The notes below the pieces were generated by a model. That model saw only the letters and a list, made by a program, of their open reading frames with translations. It was not told where the DNA came from and did no database searches. A DNA stretch of 64,000 nt from Lysobacter auxotrophicus (GTDB lineage Bacteria > Pseudomonadota > Gammaproteobacteria > Xanthomonadales > Xanthomonadaceae), in assembly GCF_027924565.1 (NCBI RefSeq), contig NZ_AP027041.1, forward strand, positions 2,480,001 to 2,544,000. Reading direction: 5' to 3'. A program made the position numbers and the translations under genes. Below, one piece after another: positions 61,035 through 64,000 of the stretch (position 1 is the first letter of the stretch; the number at the start of each line of letters is the position of its first letter).

Positions 61035-62021
61035 ATGAATCGGCCGCTCGCGACATCGACGATTCCTGAACCCAGCCCGGAAGGCGCCCCGGGCTTCACT
61101 TCACGTATACGCCAAAACGCACGCGAACGGTTTCCAATGCCAGAGATGATCGACGAGCCCCGAACTGCCGCCGATGTTTCCCCCGTCGCGAGTGCGCGAA
61201 GCGCGCTTGCGCCCGTGTCCGTGGTGGTGCCGTGTTATCGATGCGGCGCGACCATCGGCGACTCGGTCGCCTCCGTGTACGCACAGACGCTGCGTCCCGC
61301 GCAGGTCGTACTGGTCGATGACGCCAGCCCGGACGACACCATCGGCGCGCTGCACGCGGTCGCCGCACAGTATCCACCGGGGTGGATCGAAGTCGTGCAG
61401 CTGCCCAAGAACGGCGGCCCGTCCGCGGCGCGCAACGCGGGATGGGAGCGTTCGACGCAGCCGTACGTCGCGTTCCTCGATGCCGACGACACCTGGGTGC
61501 CGACCAAGATCGAACTGCAGATGCGCGCGCTTCGTGCCGATCCGCAGATCGCGCTGCTCGCGCATCGCATGCTCGTGCGCGAACGCGATCGTCCCGCGCC
61601 GCCCGCCCCACGCGAGGCGCGCACGCACATCGTGCCGCGCCGCCGATTGCTGCTGAATAACCCGTTCCCGACGGCATCCGTCGTGCTTCGCCGCGACCTG
61701 CCGTTCCGTTTCGACGAGAACTACCGCCGCGTCGAGGACTTCCTGCTCTGGGGCCAGATCGGCTTTTCGGGCTACCGCTGCGCCAAGCTCGACCAGGTGC
61801 TCGCGTACTGGCACAAGGCGAACTACGGCGCCGGTGGCCTGAGCGAAGACCTGAAGGCGATGCATCGCGCCGGTCGCGAAGTGCGCCGCGAACTCCTGCG
61901 CCAGGGACTGGTGACGTATCCCGAACACTGCTTCGCGCGCAGCATCGGCATGGTGCGCAAGGCGCGCCAGCGCATGCTGCTGGCGCTACGGCGGGCCACC
62001 GAAGGAGGCGCGACCCCGTGA
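61035..62021 (+). CDS. Glycosyltransferase family 2 (GT-A)
   Basis: The 328-residue protein has SVVVPCYRCGATIGDSVASV, VVLVDDASPDDTIGAL, NGGPSAARNAGWERS and AFLDADDTW with the DxD-like metal motif. This is a complete GT2 core. The first 55 residues are a polar, non-conserved lead. Starts at 61137 or 61146 would remove part of it, and no good ribosome site decides between them. It overlaps the polymerase gene by 4 nt (GTGA). The sugar is unknown. Confidence 0.88.
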   Translation: MNRPLATSTIPEPSPEGAPGFTSRIRQNARERFPMPEMIDEPRTAADVSPVASARSALAPVSVVVPCYRCGATIGDSVASVYAQTLRPAQVVLVDDASPDDTIGALHAVAAQYPPGWIEVVQLPKNGGPSAARNAGWERSTQPYVAFLDADDTWVPTKIELQMRALRADPQIALLAHRMLVRERDRPAPPAPREARTHIVPRRRLLLNNPFPTASVVLRRDLPFRFDENYRRVEDFLLWGQIGFSGYRCAKLDQVLAYWHKANYGAGGLSEDLKAMHRAGREVRRELLRQGLVTYPEHCFARSIGMVRKARQRMLLALRRATEGGATP

Positions 62022-63088
62022 ACGTCAACGTTCCCGAGTACGGCATGACGCAGCGGCGTTCGACCTGGGCGCCGGCGGCGAACACGCTCAGCGCGATGCT
62101 GCTGATCGCGGTCGGGCTGTTCGGGTGCTGGCTCGTCGGCACGCGCCCGCTGGACGTGGGCACCGACACGCAGACCTATGCCGGCTTCTTCCAGGGCCTG
62201 AGTTCCGGCGGTGGCGAAACGCGACTGGAACCGGGTTTCGTCTATCTCACCTGGGGACTGTGGAAGCTGGGCCTGGGCGTCATCGGATACCAGACGGCGC
62301 TGTTCGCCTTCATGCTCGGCACCATCTTCATCGCGACGCGTCGTTACCAGGACTACCTCGTCGGCGACGATCCGGTGCAGCGCCGCGGTTTCCTGACCTT
62401 CCTCGGCGCGGCGATCATGCTGCTGTACGTATCGCCGATGTTCGTCAACGCGACGATCAACGCGGTGCGCCAGGGCCTGGCCGCGCTGCTGGTGTTCGCC
62501 TCGCTGCTCTCGTTCCAGCGCAGGCAGTGGCTCGCGTTCGTCGTGCTCGGCGCGGTGGCGGCGAGCCTGCACCTGTCGTCGCTGCTCTACCTGGTGTTCG
62601 CGCCGGTGCTGCTTTTCGGGACCAGGATGCAGCGCCTCATCGCCGTCATTGCGTTCGGGGCCTACGTCAGCGGGCTGTCGACGATGATCGTCCGCGCCTT
62701 CATACCGGCGCTGTACGAGCTGATGATGACCTACACCGCGACCGACCGCTCGCGCGTCGGCGTGCGCATCGACTTCGCCGTGTTCTCGATCTTCTGGTAC
62801 ATGCTGCCGTTCGTGCTGGCGCCGCTGGTGCGCGCCGAATATCGCGAGAAGATCAAGCAGAGCGCCGCGGTCTACCTGGTGATGACGCTGCCGTTCTTCG
62901 CCGTGGGCTGGGGCTACTTCTCCAATCGCTACCTGCTGCCGGCGTGGCTGAGCGTGTCGCTGATCCTCGCCGCGATGCTCGTGCACAGCCGCGTCGCATT
63001 GCTGCGCAATCCGCTGCTGCTGCGCTTCGGGTTGATCCTGTCGTGCGCCGCGTTCTATTACTACGTCACCCACGAGATCCTCATCTGA
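62018..63088 (+). CDS. Wzy/EpsG-like polysaccharide polymerase
   Basis: The 356-residue polytopic protein has about 10 transmembrane helices. It includes LDVGTDTQTYAGFFQGLSSGGG and FVNATINAVRQGLAALLVFASLL, where the NxxRQG pattern is typical of EpsG-family polymerases. It would join repeat units at the periplasmic face. GTG is the start and overlaps the GT2 stop. It lies 4 nt before the YdcF-type gene. Family assignment rests on membrane layout and these short motifs. Confidence 0.85.
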   Translation: MNVNVPEYGMTQRRSTWAPAANTLSAMLLIAVGLFGCWLVGTRPLDVGTDTQTYAGFFQGLSSGGGETRLEPGFVYLTWGLWKLGLGVIGYQTALFAFMLGTIFIATRRYQDYLVGDDPVQRRGFLTFLGAAIMLLYVSPMFVNATINAVRQGLAALLVFASLLSFQRRQWLAFVVLGAVAASLHLSSLLYLVFAPVLLFGTRMQRLIAVIAFGAYVSGLSTMIVRAFIPALYELMMTYTATDRSRVGVRIDFAVFSIFWYMLPFVLAPLVRAEYREKIKQSAAVYLVMTLPFFAVGWGYFSNRYLLPAWLSVSLILAAMLVHSRVALLRNPLLLRFGLILSCAAFYYYVTHEILI

Positions 63089-63092
63089 CGCA

Positions 63093-63857
63093 ATGCAGGC
63101 CCTGCAATCGTTGCTCGTCGCCCTGACCTATCCCCCTGCCCTCACCGCCGCGCTGCTCATTGCGGCGGCGCTGATGGCGCTCATCCGCTGGCAGCGCGTC
63201 GCCGTCGCGACCGCCGTGCTCGCGTTCGCATGGTCGGGCGTGCTCGCCATTCCCAGCGTGTCCGACTGGGTACGCGGGCGCATCGAACGCCAGTATCCGC
63301 CCGTCGATGAAGCCACCTTGCCGCAGGCCGACGCGATCGTCGTGCTCGGCGGCGCCACGCACTTCTACTGGCTCGAACGCCAGAACGTCACCGCCTACGA
63401 CCTGGAAAACAGCCGCCTGGCCGCCGGTGCGCGCGCGTGGCTCGCGGGCAAGGCGCCGGTCGTCGTGCTGTCCGGCGGCGGCGACAACGGCGGCAACGAA
63501 GCGGCGAGCGAGGCGCGCATCATGGAGCACGCGATCCAGCGGCTCGGCGTTCCGCGCAAGGCGCTGCTGCTGGAAACCAAGAGCCGCAACACGCGCGACA
63601 ACGCGCGCTACACGGCCGAACTCGCCGACCAGCACGGTTTCCATCGCATCCTGCTGGTGACCTCGTCGCTGCACATGCCGCGCGCGGTGATCGAATTCCG
63701 CCGCGCCGGCGTGGACATCACGCCGGTACCGGTTCCCGAAAGCGGCAAGCGCGAGCGCTGGACGCAGCGGTGGGTCCCATCACGCCGCGCGTTATGGCGC
63801 AGTGGACGCGCGATCAAGGAAATGGGAGCGATCGTGATGGCGCGTCTACGGAACTGA
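63093..63857 (+). CDS. YdcF/ElyC-type DUF218 membrane protein
   Basis: The 254-residue protein has two N-terminal hydrophobic segments (about 8-30 and 38-55) and then a DUF218 domain with ADAIVVLGGATH, VVVLSGGGDNGGNEAASEA, LETKSRNTRDNARYT and ILLVTSSLHMPRA. Related ElyC affects undecaprenyl-phosphate carriers and envelope polymers. It is the last complete gene in the window, 4 nt after the polymerase gene. The biochemical activity of the family is not settled. Confidence 0.9.
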   Translation: MQALQSLLVALTYPPALTAALLIAAALMALIRWQRVAVATAVLAFAWSGVLAIPSVSDWVRGRIERQYPPVDEATLPQADAIVVLGGATHFYWLERQNVTAYDLENSRLAAGARAWLAGKAPVVVLSGGGDNGGNEAASEARIMEHAIQRLGVPRKALLLETKSRNTRDNARYTAELADQHGFHRILLVTSSLHMPRAVIEFRRAGVDITPVPVPESGKRERWTQRWVPSRRALWRSGRAIKEMGAIVMARLRN

Positions 63858-64000
63858 ACGACGCGTGCCTGCGTTCACATCGCGCGTTCGCATCGCTGAA
63901 TGCAACTGCACTGTGCGCTCATCCGATCACGCCGCGTGCGCTACGCGCGCTCTAGGCTTCGGTGGCGAACACAGGGACATCGCAACGTTCACAACGTCGT
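63858..64000. other. Right-edge sequence with no gene recognised
   Basis: The last 143 nt show no start with a ribosome site and no terminator. A single TCACG lies near 63926. The polysaccharide locus may continue beyond the edge. Confidence 0.5.

Overview
The window looks like chromosome of a high-GC gammaproteobacterium of the Xanthomonadaceae, most likely Lysobacter-like. This is an inference from the very GC-rich codon use, the oxidative 3-hydroxyanthranilate branch of kynurenine catabolism, a LigD/Ku end-joining set, a POT peptide transporter, and short palindromic repeats of the type common in that family. No rRNA, tRNA, CRISPR array, insertion sequence or prophage was recognised.

Layout. 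1-6 kb (minus strand): a truncated asparagine synthetase, a fused E1 alpha/beta 2-oxo-acid dehydrogenase, a glutathione transferase coupled to a GNAT acetyltransferase, and glutaryl-CoA dehydrogenase. 6-15 kb: envelope and housekeeping genes (glycine-zipper proteins, TatD, TcdA, a cytochrome c'-like protein, a cold-shock protein, phospholipase A1, a fatty-acid hydroxylase-type protein, a patatin). 14.7-15.1 kb: a tandemly duplicated repeat block. 15-20.8 kb: class I fumarase, an A-type Fe-S carrier, AsnRS, two small unknowns, a PaiB-like protein and an SDR without the usual catalytic Tyr/Lys. 20.8-28.1 kb: a compact kynurenine/3-hydroxyanthranilate degradation operon (nbaE-like ALDH, beta-carbonic anhydrase, nbaF-like Rid protein, 3-HAA dioxygenase, ACMS decarboxylase, a CHMI-like tautomerase, kynU, kmo), followed by sbcB. 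29.5-39 kb: Cfa, two lipoproteins, RluF-type pseudouridine synthase, a histone H1-like protein, a rhomboid protease, a POT transporter and another GST. 39-48.3 kb: LigD, a secreted subtilase, a LysR/pirin divergent pair, Ku and a second, stand-alone LigD-type polymerase.

48.4 kb to the right edge is an exopolysaccharide locus. It holds a low-molecular-weight tyrosine phosphatase, a WecA transferase fused to a degenerate WecB-like domain, a Wzz/BY-kinase, a PP-loop asparagine-synthase-like enzyme without a glutaminase domain, two paralogous exported beta-helix proteins, a GT4, a Wzx-type flippase, a GT2, a Wzy-like polymerase and a YdcF-type protein. WecA would start a lipid-linked unit, the GTs extend it, the flippase and polymerase move and assemble it, the kinase and phosphatase set chain length, and the amidotransferase-like and beta-helix proteins may modify it. 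No Wza-type export channel is visible, so the locus probably continues to the right. It is the best candidate for an undescribed system here. Its two large non-coding gaps are strongly enriched in the pentamer TCACG/CGTGA.
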